From Gemmataceae bacterium (GTDB lineage Bacteria; Planctomycetota; Planctomycetia; Gemmatales; Gemmataceae): a DNA stretch of 34,893 nt. Positions 16,927-24,779 of the stretch are shown piece by piece. Under the pieces are notes generated by a model. That model had not been told where the DNA came from, did no database searches, and saw only the letters and a program-made list of their open reading frames with translations. The position numbers and the translations under genes were made by a program. The stretch is from the NCBI GenBank assembly GCA_009697105.1, contig SIAQ01000052.1, forward strand, positions 1-34,893, written 5' to 3'. Each line of letters starts with the position of its first letter. Position 1 is the stretch's first letter.

Positions 16927-18960
16927 TCACGCCACGAGCCGCTGTTGTTGAACGTCGTATAGGCGTTGATAGATCGGGCAGGTCTTCAAAAGCTCCAGAT
17001 GCGTGCCACAGGCGGCGACGCGGCCTTCGTCGAGGACAACAATGCGGTCGGCGATTTCGAGCGTGTGCATGCGGTGCGTGATAAGAAGGATCGTCCGCCC
17101 GTCGCGCTGCTCGTGCATCGTGCGATGCAGGAAAATCTCGGCTTCGGGGTCGTTTTGACTCGTGAATTCGTCAAGAATCAAGATGGCCGGGTCGGCCAAG
17201 AACGCCCGCGCCAGGCAGATGCGCTGGCGTTGCCCGCCGGAGAGTTTCTTACCTTCCGCGCCGACCGTGGTGTCGTAACCGAGCGGAAGCTCGTTGAGGA
17301 TGAAGTCATGCGCCTGGGCTTTGCTCGCCGCGGCTTCGACCTGTTCGCGCGTGGCATGCGGGCGGGAGTAGGCGATGTTGTTGAAGATCGTATCGTCGAA
17401 GAGAAACATGTCTTGGGTGACGATCGCGATCTGCTTGCGCAATGACCGCATATTGACCGAGCGGATGTCGATTCCGTCGATGAGGATGCTGCCGTGATCG
17501 GGATCGTAAAAACGGGGTATCAGGTTCAGGAGCGTCGTCTTGCCGCAGCCGTTCTTGCCGACGAAGGCGACAATTTCGCCATGCTTGATGTGCAGATCAA
17601 TGCCTTCGAGCAGCACTTGGCCTGGAGCGTAGGAGAAACAGACGTTGCGCAATTCGACATCGACCTGATGACGTTCCATGGTGGGAGCGTTGACATCGTT
17701 GGTGATATTCGGTTCTTTGTCGATGTAATGGAAGACGCGGTCGGCAGCGGCGCAGCCGGATTGAATGCGTGTGTATACGTTTGAGAGTCTGCGAATCGGA
17801 TCGGCTGAAGCGGCGAGCAGCGCGTAGAGTTGCATCAGCGTCTCGGCTTCGAGCGGCTGGTCGGCCAGCGGGATCCAGAAAATATGCGTCGGTTTCTCGA
17901 GCACCATGAACGCTCCGATCAGGAAGACGATGGCGACGGCCATGACCGTCATGATCTCGATGATCGGACTGGTCATCGCGTCGAGTGTCGCCACCCACAT
18001 CGCTTTCTTGAAAAATTCGCGCGTCGTCTTGTGGAATCGCCGGCGTTCGCGCGGCTCGCGGGCAAACGCTTTGACGATGCGAATGCCCTGGAACACTTCT
18101 GCCAAAATCTTGTAGATGCTGCCCATGCCTTCGAGCAGGTGGCGTGTCGCGCGTTTCATCATGCGGCCAAAACGTGTCAGCACCAAGAGCGCAATCGGCA
18201 CGAGCACCAGGCAGGTCAACGTGAGCGGCCAATTGATCCACGCCGCCACGGCAATGCACGCCACGGCCTTGAGCGGCTCGGCCACGACTTTGCCATACGC
18301 CGTCTTCATGCCAGTGCTCAGGGTATCGACATCGGTCGTGAATCGAGTCATCATATCGCTGGAGCCAACATCGGTAAAATGGCTCATATCGAGGTGGATC
18401 GCCTTGCGGAAGAAAAGATTGCGCAGGTCGAACTGGCACAGATTGACTACCGCGCCGACTAGCGACTCCTGCCAAAACTCAAAGAATCCGCGAATGAAAA
18501 CCGCTCCGACGACGATCAACAGGACCCAAACGAGGGTCTGAAACTTATCGGTCGGGCAGTAGTTGTCGATGAACCGTTTGGCGATGTGGTAGCGGTAAAG
18601 TTCATCGTGGGCCGACTTGAGGTCCGTCTCCACCGTCGCCATTTCGCGCGCAGTGTGGCGTTTGAATTTGTCGAGGTCCTCGCCGACCTGTTCCCTTTCG
18701 ATCTTGGCTAACTTTTCGTGCAACTCGTCGATTTTTTTCTTGTTCGGATCGATCTGTTCTTTCTGGCATTTCTCGATCGACACATCGACCCAGGTTTGCA
18801 GATTCTGTCCCGTCCCGAATATCTTCAAGATCGGCCAAATCGCCGTGAAATTCAGACTCCACAACCCCGCGGCAAGCAAGGCGCAGGCGAACGAAATGCT
18901 GAGGCGGTATCGATAGGGCCACGCAAAACGCAGCGCGCGAAGAAAATTCTTGATACCCAT
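16927..18960 (-). CDS. ABC exporter, MsbA-like fused permease and ATPase
   Basis: A 677-residue half-transporter with permease and ATPase in one chain. AAAGGA upstream of ATG 18958-18960 supports the start. Six membrane helices lie in residues 20-395. The ATPase has Walker A GKNGCGKT at 468-475, signature LSGGQ at 573-577, Walker B ILILD at 593-597 with Glu598, and H-loop His629. It would flip a lipid or lipid-linked sugar across the inner membrane. Two oddities: about 90 charged, coiled-coil-like residues (roughly 52-140, with two Cys at 65 and 135) sit between helices 1 and 2, where MsbA has a short loop; and the usual DEATSALD reads DEFTSQND. The glycosyltransferase gene follows at four bases. 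Confidence 0.9.
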   Translation of the reverse strand: MGIKNFLRALRFAWPYRYRLSISFACALLAAGLWSLNFTAIWPILKIFGTGQNLQTWVDVSIEKCQKEQIDPNKKKIDELHEKLAKIEREQVGEDLDKFKRHTAREMATVETDLKSAHDELYRYHIAKRFIDNYCPTDKFQTLVWVLLIVVGAVFIRGFFEFWQESLVGAVVNLCQFDLRNLFFRKAIHLDMSHFTDVGSSDMMTRFTTDVDTLSTGMKTAYGKVVAEPLKAVACIAVAAWINWPLTLTCLVLVPIALLVLTRFGRMMKRATRHLLEGMGSIYKILAEVFQGIRIVKAFAREPRERRRFHKTTREFFKKAMWVATLDAMTSPIIEIMTVMAVAIVFLIGAFMVLEKPTHIFWIPLADQPLEAETLMQLYALLAASADPIRRLSNVYTRIQSGCAAADRVFHYIDKEPNITNDVNAPTMERHQVDVELRNVCFSYAPGQVLLEGIDLHIKHGEIVAFVGKNGCGKTTLLNLIPRFYDPDHGSILIDGIDIRSVNMRSLRKQIAIVTQDMFLFDDTIFNNIAYSRPHATREQVEAAASKAQAHDFILNELPLGYDTTVGAEGKKLSGGQRQRICLARAFLADPAILILDEFTSQNDPEAEIFLHRTMHEQRDGRTILLITHRMHTLEIADRIVVLDEGRVAACGTHLELLKTCPIYQRLYDVQQQRLVA

Positions 18961-19420
18961 CGCGAAGTCCTTTCGGCGAGCAGAGACAGTCCATTGCCCA
19001 CATTTCTACCACAGTCGGGACTAGGCAAACAAGGCGGATTTGTCGATGGAAAGCGCGACGCGATGAGCAGGAGATCAAATACAACCACGGATAGCACGGT
19101 GCGGACAAGCCGCTACAAATACAGAATCACGAAAGCACGAAAGGACGGCATAACCATTCACGACGAGTCACAAGCCAAAGCAATTCTCGATAAGGAAAAC
19201 AGGAAAAAAGGGTTGATTCAATTCTTGCTTTCCTGTCTTCCTTATCGTCCCTGCATTTTCCGGTAGTACGGTGTACGGTTGGGCAAATCGCTTGGGTTGG
19301 GTTTCTCTTTCGTTTTTTCGTACTATCGGGCTTTCGTGATTCTTTATTTGTAGCGGCTTGCCCTCGCCGTGTTATCGGTGGTTAATTTCTTTACGAGTGC
19401 TGCAGTGAAGCCCCGATTTC
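18961..19420. other. Intergenic stretch dominated by a giant inverted repeat
   Basis: This 460-base gap lies between the FkbM gene and the ABC exporter, both minus strand. It holds the 19083-19383 inverted repeat. About 120 bases next to the exporter start (18961-19082) are free of repeats and probably carry its promoter. No credible gene was found; the ORFs here are repeat-derived. Confidence 0.55.
19083..19383. repeat. 300-base imperfect palindromic element
   Basis: The end arms 19083-19135 and 19331-19383 are reverse complements over 53 bases with six mismatches (starting AACCAC, containing CAAGCCGCTACAAATA and AATCACGAAAG). An inner pair lies at 19189-19210 and 19225-19246 (GATAAGGAA-ACAGGAAA). 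The segments between are only loosely symmetrical. It is much longer than the other palindromes and has MITE-like geometry, but no target duplication was recognised. Confidence 0.85.
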
Positions 19421-20383
19421 CTATGCCGACAGGCGTTCCTGGCGATCCTGGCCTTCCTGTCTTATCGCAATACCCGCTTTTGCGCAGACTTCCTTCAACG
19501 CTGTCACCTTCTCGGTTGGCACGAATAGGTAGTTTCGTTGCTCGACGTTTACGCTTCCTTGCAGACGTGTGTGACACACCAGGAGTTCTGGGGTGATGTG
19601 GAAGAATTGGTAACCCATCGCCGGCAGCGTCTGCTGTAGGTAGCTGTGATCGATGTTCTCCAACACTTCACAAATGATGAACGGACGGTCACGGCGGATG
19701 GTTTGCATCGCCCCGCAGATGACCTTGCTCTCGGTCGCCTCCGCGTCGATCTTCAGGAGTTCGAGCCGATCGATGCCCTGCTGGCTCATGTATTCATCCA
19801 GCGTAATCGTCGGCAGCGGAAATTCCTCGACTTGGTCGCGAAAGCCCTGGCATGACGACGAATCGGTTGGGATGCCGACGTTAGTGCGCGTGATGAAGAA
19901 CGTCGATTCGCCGACGAAATCCGAGACCGCACAAGAGACCGCTTCCAGGTTCTCCAGCTTATTTAGTTGAATGTTCTTCTGCAGCATGTCAAAAATAAAC
20001 GGGACGGGTTCAAAGGCCCAGACCCGGCACGTCGGCTCCGCCGCCGCCGCCAGTAACGCGAACAACCCAGTATTGGCACCGATGTCGATCACCGTTCGTG
20101 TTTCTTTTACGAGAGCCAGGAATAGCCGAATCGTCTCGCCTTCATAACCGAGCAAACCGCGGCGAGCGAGTTTTACCGCGATACGATCTTTCCCGTGCGG
20201 GCCGTAGGTGTGAAAACGCAGCCGTAAGCCGTCAGGCCCATGAACGCAGACGCGCCCAAGGAAAGGCAAACGATTGGCGAGCGCGTCGGGCAGCATCGAC
20301 ACAAAGGGCCGACACAGAAATCGACACCCCGCTTTGAACGCTTCGGCCATTCGTTTCCCGGCAGATATCGGCAGCGATTGCAT
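19421..20383 (-). CDS. FkbM family SAM-dependent methyltransferase
   Basis: A 320-residue protein. The SAM-binding motif VIDIGANTG is at 98-106, followed by FEPVP at 124-128, LLKIDAEATE for the acidic post-motif, and FIICEVLE, which together define the FkbM group. Members add methyl groups to hydroxyls of sugars or polyketides; next to a glycosyltransferase and an exporter, an envelope glycan is the likely target, which is inference. No strong ribosome-binding site precedes ATG 20381-20383, and Met12 is an alternative start. The last 13 residues (RQEGQDRQERLSA) come from a GGCCAGGATCGCCAGGA-type low-complexity segment, so the C-terminus may have been extended by a repeat. Confidence 0.86.
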   Translation of the reverse strand: MQSLPISAGKRMAEAFKAGCRFLCRPFVSMLPDALANRLPFLGRVCVHGPDGLRLRFHTYGPHGKDRIAVKLARRGLLGYEGETIRLFLALVKETRTVIDIGANTGLFALLAAAAEPTCRVWAFEPVPFIFDMLQKNIQLNKLENLEAVSCAVSDFVGESTFFITRTNVGIPTDSSSCQGFRDQVEEFPLPTITLDEYMSQQGIDRLELLKIDAEATESKVICGAMQTIRRDRPFIICEVLENIDHSYLQQTLPAMGYQFFHITPELLVCHTRLQGSVNVEQRNYLFVPTEKVTALKEVCAKAGIAIRQEGQDRQERLSA

Positions 20384-20535
20384 GGGAATTCTCGATCCAA
20401 AGAAGTAGTATTTCCTTCATGAAGATTGTTATCCTGATATCCAATTCCTGTCAATGCGAAAATCGATTATCGAGAGGTGCGCGACAGCAGTTACAGGCAA
20501 CCAAATACGACAACAGAGAGCACGAATGATGCGTG

Positions 20536-20613
20536 CCTCAAATTCCGTCGGAGGCTGAAGAGGCATTCAGGCCGCCTCGCTTACGCTTCAGCCTCGGAAA
20601 TCGACTTTTGAGG
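20536..20613. repeat. Imperfect inverted repeat (GAGGCTGAAG type)
   Basis: Outer CCTCAAA (20536-20542) pairs with TTTGAGG (20607-20613). Inner GAGGCTGAAG (20551-20560) pairs with CTTCAGCCTC (20586-20595). The central part repeats AGGC elements. Confidence 0.7.
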
Positions 20614-20726
20614 GGCGTGACACGAATAACACAGATGGGGATTATTTCGGAAGCAGTTCGCCCTTTCCGTGATTTTCGTGCTATTTGTGGTCAAATTATT
20701 TCAATCCTGACTTGCCGATAATAGTA

Positions 20727-20783
20727 CGAGCCGAAAGCGGAAGCGACGGATTTCTACAGTCCGTCGCTTCCGCTTTCGGCTCG
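20727..20783. repeat. Perfect 24-bp inverted repeat, terminator-like
   Basis: Arms 20727-20750 and 20760-20783 (CGAGCCGAAAGCGGAAGCGA...) are perfect reverse complements around a 9-base loop. TTTT follows on the plus strand. It starts 37 bases after the end of the minus-strand DUF1501 gene, so it may end that transcript, though the T-run is on the other side. Confidence 0.88.
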
Positions 20784-20819
20784 TTTTCGACTTAATGTCG
20801 GTTGCGTCAATCCTGTAGC

Positions 20820-22154
20820 TCAGAACAGCTCCAGCACCGGTTTGCCTTGCACGACATAATGAGGCCTGCCAATCGGATCGGTGACGCGCGTGTCGGAGCC
20901 AAAGCCCATCGCGTGATACATTGTGGCGACGAAATCGGACACGTGTACGGGGTTGTATGCCGGCACACCGCCCTGGGCATCACTACGACCGATGACGTTC
21001 CCGCCGCGAATGCCGCCGCCGGCGAGTACCGTCGAATACACGCGGCCCCAGTGATCGCGGCCCGCGCCGCCGTTGATCCTTGGTGTGCGACCGAACTCGC
21101 CGGTCCAGGCGACCAGCGTCTCGTCCATCATGCCGCGCTGCGTCAAGTCTTCGATCAGAGCCGAGAATGCACGATCCACCGGCGGCAGGAGAAATTCGCG
21201 CATCTTTGTAAAGTTGCGGCTATGCGTGTCGAAGTTCTGCTCGGATTGTTTGAACATCCACGGCACGGTGACGAACGCCACGCCGGCTTCGATCAATCGG
21301 CGAGCGACGAGGCAGCTGCGGCCGAAGCGGTTGTCGCCGTAGCGATTCAGTATCTGGCGCGGTTCATCGTCGAGCGAAAATGCCCGCCAGGCCTGACCGG
21401 AACGCAGCACGTCGAAGGCAAGTTGCTGAAACCGTTCGTAATCGCGCTCGACTGCCGCGCCTGCTGGCCGTTGGTTTTGCACGGTGTCGAGCAAGCTTGC
21501 TCGGCCTGCTTGCCGTTGCGAGTCGACGCCCGCCGGTGCGGTGAAGCCGGGCATCGCATCGCCGGGACGCCAGTTTTCGTCGAAGAGGAAAAGCGGATCG
21601 AAGCGTGGCCCAAGAAAGCCGGCGTGCTGCCCGCCCCACATGGCGTTGTTCTGATCGCCAACGGGTCGCGGCAGCTGCACCGCCGCCGGGATGCCATTGT
21701 GATCCCCACGCAGTTGCCGAACCACGGACCCGACGCACGGCGGATCCTGGCGATCCAGTTGTGGTTCGCCCGAGCGGCGCGGTGCATGTCGTAGGCCGGT
21801 GAGATTGTAGTGTACGCCGACGCCGTGCGTATCGGATCCGTGATACACCGAACGCAGGATCGAATAGCGATGGGCCTGCTGGGCCATCATTGGCAACAGT
21901 TCGCAAATCTGCGTACCGGGCACGCTGGTCGCGATGGGCTGATATTCGCCGCGAATGCCATCGGGGGCGTTCGGCTTGGGGTCGAACGTTTCGTGCTGAG
22001 AAGGCCCGCCGGTCATGTAGAGGAGGATACACGCCTTCGCTGTGCCGACACGTCCTGGTGCGGCCTGAGCCGTGGACCGCAAATACATCGCTTGGGCCAA
22101 CTCCAAGCCGATCGGCGAGAGCAAGCCGGCACGCAAAAAAGTGCGTCGGTTCAT
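20820..22154 (-). CDS. DUF1501 secreted protein (alkaline-phosphatase/sulfatase superfamily)
   Basis: A 444-residue protein from ATG 22152-22154. A longer frame from 22274 is rejected: MNRRTFLRAGLLSPIGLELA is the natural Tat-type leader (RRTFLRAG). The DUF1501 pattern follows: CILLYMTGGPSQHETFDPKP, NAPDGIRGEY, VPGTQICELLPMMAQQA, DETLVAWTGEFGRTPRING, GRDHWGRVYSTVLAGGGIRG and PVHVSDFVATMYHAMGF. Family members are exported and belong to the alkaline phosphatase-like superfamily, but no activity is established. In planctomycetes the gene usually follows a DUF1549/DUF1553 cytochrome gene; none is adjacent here. A second, divergent paralogue is at 26980. Confidence 0.9.
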   Translation of the reverse strand: MNRRTFLRAGLLSPIGLELAQAMYLRSTAQAAPGRVGTAKACILLYMTGGPSQHETFDPKPNAPDGIRGEYQPIATSVPGTQICELLPMMAQQAHRYSILRSVYHGSDTHGVGVHYNLTGLRHAPRRSGEPQLDRQDPPCVGSVVRQLRGDHNGIPAAVQLPRPVGDQNNAMWGGQHAGFLGPRFDPLFLFDENWRPGDAMPGFTAPAGVDSQRQAGRASLLDTVQNQRPAGAAVERDYERFQQLAFDVLRSGQAWRAFSLDDEPRQILNRYGDNRFGRSCLVARRLIEAGVAFVTVPWMFKQSEQNFDTHSRNFTKMREFLLPPVDRAFSALIEDLTQRGMMDETLVAWTGEFGRTPRINGGAGRDHWGRVYSTVLAGGGIRGGNVIGRSDAQGGVPAYNPVHVSDFVATMYHAMGFGSDTRVTDPIGRPHYVVQGKPVLELF

Positions 22155-22480
22155 GGTGTGATGATCCGAAAAAGGAATGCGGAGGTAGGAATTATCTGGA
22201 TGTAGTGTATCGTTTTTCACGGCGATGTGCAAGGGCCAAACGCTTGTTTTCGTTAGGGAAAACCGAAACAACAACTTCTCGATTTCGCCGCTTGCGGCTT
22301 AGCGCTCGTAAGACGCCGCAATACCAATTCGCGAAGTCATTATTATGTATTTCTTTCCGCCTCTGCGGGAGCCACTTTTTTCCCACATCCAGAGCTAAGT
22401 GCCAGATTTTTTGGCGGGTCCGGTCGTCCAGTCTCGCTTGGTTGGGTAGAAGACAAAATTTCCCAGACAACGAGGTGACC
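22155..22480. other. Divergent promoter region with a solo repeat arm
   Basis: This 326-base gap separates two divergent genes, DUF1501 (minus) and the thioredoxin-like protein (plus), so it must carry two promoters. I could not assign convincing -35/-10 boxes. At 22289-22307 there is an exact copy of the 19-base arm of the 13468-13519 palindrome, without its partner. No gene was found. Confidence 0.5.
22289..22307 (+). repeat. Solo copy of the 13468-type palindrome arm
   Basis: Identical over 19 bases to the left arm of the palindrome at 13468-13519 (CGCTTGCGGCTTAGCGCTC). No complementary arm follows within 100 bases, so this is half an element, perhaps a deletion remnant. Confidence 0.85.
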
Positions 22481-23068
22481 ATGCGGCATAATCTGCTCAT
22501 TCTGGCTATGCTGGTGGCGGCGATGACCGTCGTGACGAACGCGATCACGGCCGACGAGAAGGCGCTCATCGGCAAGCCAGCATGCGACTTCCGCCTGCCC
22601 GACGTGGTCACCGGTAAGGACGTTCGCCTCTCCGACCTCAAGGACAAGGTCGTGGTTGTTATCTTCTACAGCCACACCTGCACCTTCTGCCGCAACTACG
22701 AAGCCCGTTTCCGCCAGCTCGCAGCCGATCACGCCGGCAAGGGCATATCCGTTCTCGCCATCGACAGCACTGGACGTTCCGCAAAAGAAGCGGCCGCGGC
22801 ATGGAAGGCGAAGAACATGGGCTTCCCTCTGCTGCTTGACGACCGCGCCCGCACGGCGGCAGCCCTGGGGGCGACGGCCATGACCACGGTGTGCATCGTC
22901 AATGCCCGCGGCAATCTGCGCTACATCGGAGCCTTCGACGACAGCGAGTCAGGCAAGGATATCCGCTGCCGATTCGTCGCCGATGCCGTGGCTGCCCTGC
23001 TCATTGGGAAGACCGTCCCGCTCGAACAGACTGAAGTGTATGGCTGCCTGATCCCGCTGCCGAAATGA
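22481..23068 (+). CDS. Exported thioredoxin-like/redoxin protein with CxxC
   Basis: The start at 22481 (MRHNLLILAMLVAAMTVVTN, a signal peptide or anchor) has GAGG at 22472-22475 and gives 195 residues. A longer frame from 21890 is antisense to DUF1501 and is rejected. The AhpC/TSA-thioredoxin fold shows GKPACDFRLPDVVTGKDV, LSDLKDKVVVVIFYSHTC and the redox pair Cys67-Cys70 (CTFC), followed by GISVLAIDST and MTTVCIVNARGNLRYIGAFD. It is probably a periplasmic disulfide oxidoreductase of the TlpA/ResA kind. A HEAT-repeat protein follows 77 bases downstream, and the two are likely co-transcribed. Codon use is more CTG- and GGC-heavy than in the neighbours. Confidence 0.87.
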   Translation: MRHNLLILAMLVAAMTVVTNAITADEKALIGKPACDFRLPDVVTGKDVRLSDLKDKVVVVIFYSHTCTFCRNYEARFRQLAADHAGKGISVLAIDSTGRSAKEAAAAWKAKNMGFPLLLDDRARTAAALGATAMTTVCIVNARGNLRYIGAFDDSESGKDIRCRFVADAVAALLIGKTVPLEQTEVYGCLIPLPK

Positions 23069-23145
23069 CAATGAACACCGATTACTCGAAACCACGCCGT
23101 GTAGCCGCGACAAAGTCGGCACGCGGTGGTTACCAAGGAGCTAAC

Positions 23146-24261
23146 ATGAAGACACGAAATCTCTGGATGGTGGCCCTGTTCCTCGTCGCCGGCTCGGCCG
23201 GGAGTGCGTCCGCTGCGAACAATGTCCCGCTGGCGGAAATGACCGCACCCTGGCTGGGTCTGCTTAAGTCGCAGGACGCAGCCGTGCGGAACGCAGCGGG
23301 AACGACCCTGGGGAACATCGTCCGCAAGCACCCGGCCGCCGCAAGCGACCTGGTCCGGCATATGGCAGCGGAGGAAAACGGTGCCGTGTCAGCCGAGCAC
23401 GAGCGACTGCTGGTCCCGCTGGCCAAGGAATCGCCCGCCACCGTGTCGGCCTTCATCCGGCTGATTCGGGACAGGGGGACGAACTACCGAGCACGCAACT
23501 TCGGCGTGAAGGTGCTATCGCAAGTCGGTCCCGCCGTTGGGACGCCGGAATTCGTTGACGCCATGGCCGAGACCTACTGCCCCGTCCCGGGAGCGTACCT
23601 GCGAATCCTGCGAGCGATGGGCAAGGACGCGGCTCCTATTCTGGCGGTCGGCTATCGTCACCCGGACGCGAACGTTCGCAAATGGTCCACCATCGGTCTG
23701 CGCGTGATCGGTCGCACCGAGCCGACCATCCAGAAGCTGTTGAACGACCTGCAAGCCGAGGGGGGATTGCTACTGAAGCTGCGAGACGGCGCTCCCGCGG
23801 ACCGCATTGCCGCCATTGACGCCTTGGCCAAAATGGCCCGCACAACCCCCGGCACCGGTACCCTTCTGGTCAGCTTCCTGAAGAACGTCAATGACAAGGA
23901 TGTCCTGGCCGCCGCGGAAGCTCGCCTCGTGACGCTGGGGCGCGAGTCGCCCGAAGCCGTCGCCGCCCTGGTGGCAGCCGTTCGCAGCAGGGACAACTAC
24001 CGCGGGCGGTTCGTGGCGCTGAAGGCGCTGCCGAAGGTCGGCGCCACCCTGAACTGCAAGGAAACGCTTGACGCCTTGGGCGACCACTATTGCCCGGTCC
24101 CAAGCATGATGCGGCGGATCCTGCTCGCCGCCGGTCCGGACGCAATGCCAGTGCTCAGCGTGGCTCGGAATCACGCCAACCCCGACATCCGCGCGGCGGC
24201 AGAGCGCATCTTCCAGGCGATGCCCAAACCGGCGGCGGCTGCCGCAAACCCCACGCCGTGA
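23146..24261 (+). CDS. Secreted HEAT-repeat protein with an internal duplication
   Basis: The start at 23146 follows AAGGAG (23135-23140) and gives 371 residues with signal peptide MKTRNLWMVALFLVAGSAGS. A frame from 23065 is rejected because it overlaps the previous stop. The rest is helical HEAT-like repeats. The chain appears duplicated: the block around TYCPVPGAYLRILRAMGKDA near residue 145 matches the block around HYCPVPSMMRRILLAAGPDA near residue 315, each followed by AAPILAVGYRHPDANVRK or AMPVLSVARNHANPDIRA. HEAT proteins are binding scaffolds; with a redoxin just upstream, a periplasmic partner or regulator of that enzyme is possible, which is inference. It ends in a Pro/Ala-rich tail. 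Confidence 0.83.
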   Translation: MKTRNLWMVALFLVAGSAGSASAANNVPLAEMTAPWLGLLKSQDAAVRNAAGTTLGNIVRKHPAAASDLVRHMAAEENGAVSAEHERLLVPLAKESPATVSAFIRLIRDRGTNYRARNFGVKVLSQVGPAVGTPEFVDAMAETYCPVPGAYLRILRAMGKDAAPILAVGYRHPDANVRKWSTIGLRVIGRTEPTIQKLLNDLQAEGGLLLKLRDGAPADRIAAIDALAKMARTTPGTGTLLVSFLKNVNDKDVLAAAEARLVTLGRESPEAVAALVAAVRSRDNYRGRFVALKALPKVGATLNCKETLDALGDHYCPVPSMMRRILLAAGPDAMPVLSVARNHANPDIRAAAERIFQAMPKPAAAAANPTP

Positions 24262-24368
24262 TTCGCTAGGGGAAGGTGAGACGGAAGATACTAAGATTTT
24301 CAGGAACCATCCTCGCTCGACGACCGTCCACCAACGCCGAGTTATTGAGAACTTACGAATTTTCCTCC

Positions 24369-24425
24369 TGAGCCCGCAGAGCAAGCAAGATTTTTACCGT
24401 ATTCCTTGCTTGCTCTGCGGACTCA
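24369..24425. repeat. Inverted repeat with 21-bp arms
   Basis: Arms 24369-24389 and 24405-24425 (CCGCAGAGCAAGCAAG core) are reverse complements with one mismatch and a 15-base T-rich loop. It lies about 100 bases after the HEAT-protein stop and may terminate that operon. Confidence 0.85.
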
Positions 24426-24559
24426 GCTGGAACTTTAGGCGGACGCGTCTCGCTTGACGCACCACAATAAATTTATTTGCTGGCAAAACGCGCCGTCGTC
24501 TGGTATCGTTAACTCAATCGTACTTTGCATAGCTGGCAATTGGATTCTCGAATGAGGGC

Positions 24560-24683
24560 ATGGTTCAATACTGGGTCGCAGCCAATTGTTCGTAGTTCCG
24601 CCTTGAGGCGGTTGGGAGCCAACAACCGCCTCAAGGCGGAACTACGAACAATTGCCACCCAAAACAGCGCGATCTTGAACCAT
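24560..24683. repeat. Nested inverted repeat with perfect 31-bp core
   Basis: The core arms 24584-24614 and 24623-24653 (GTTCGTAGTTCCGCCTTGAG...) are perfect reverse complements with an 8-base loop. Outer arms ATGGTTCAA (24560-24568) and TTGAACCAT (24675-24683) frame it. The segment 24651-24664 (ATTGCCACCCAAAA) matches 26514-26527 in another palindromic element at 13 of 14 bases, suggesting related ends around different cores. Confidence 0.88.
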
Positions 24684-24779
24684 ACCCAACTAACCGTGCT
24701 CAGCAAGCGCGCAGGCGAAGCATCCTGCGGGAGTCCACCGAAATACATCGTTTTACTTCTTTTTTTGTGGAGACGTTTC

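Larger units (their letters stand above)
20384..20819. other. Intergenic stretch with two palindromes
   Basis: This 436-base gap lies between a DUF1501 gene and the FkbM gene, both minus strand. It holds inverted repeats at 20536-20613 and 20727-20783, and degraded AACACAGAT and CACGAAAATCACGGA-like segments at about 20630-20695. I see no gene. The part next to 20383 should carry the FkbM promoter. Confidence 0.5.
24262..24779. other. Intergenic stretch with two inverted repeats
   Basis: This 518-base gap precedes the DUF1559 gene. It holds inverted repeats at 24369-24425 and 24560-24683. The second contains a perfect 31-base palindrome. Ribosome-binding site GGAGA lies near 24767. An open frame from 24525 reads through the palindrome into the pilin gene and is rejected. 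No separate gene was found. Confidence 0.55.

Noticed and set aside
20802..21794. 330-codon plus-strand frame
   Set aside because: Antisense to the DUF1501 gene.
21890..22480. Long N-terminal extension of the thioredoxin-like gene
   Set aside because: It is antisense to DUF1501 and crosses the divergent promoter region; ATG 22481 has a signal peptide and ribosome-binding site.
24525..24779. N-terminal extension of the DUF1559 gene
   Set aside because: It reads through a perfect palindrome; the prepilin leader sits at ATG 24780.
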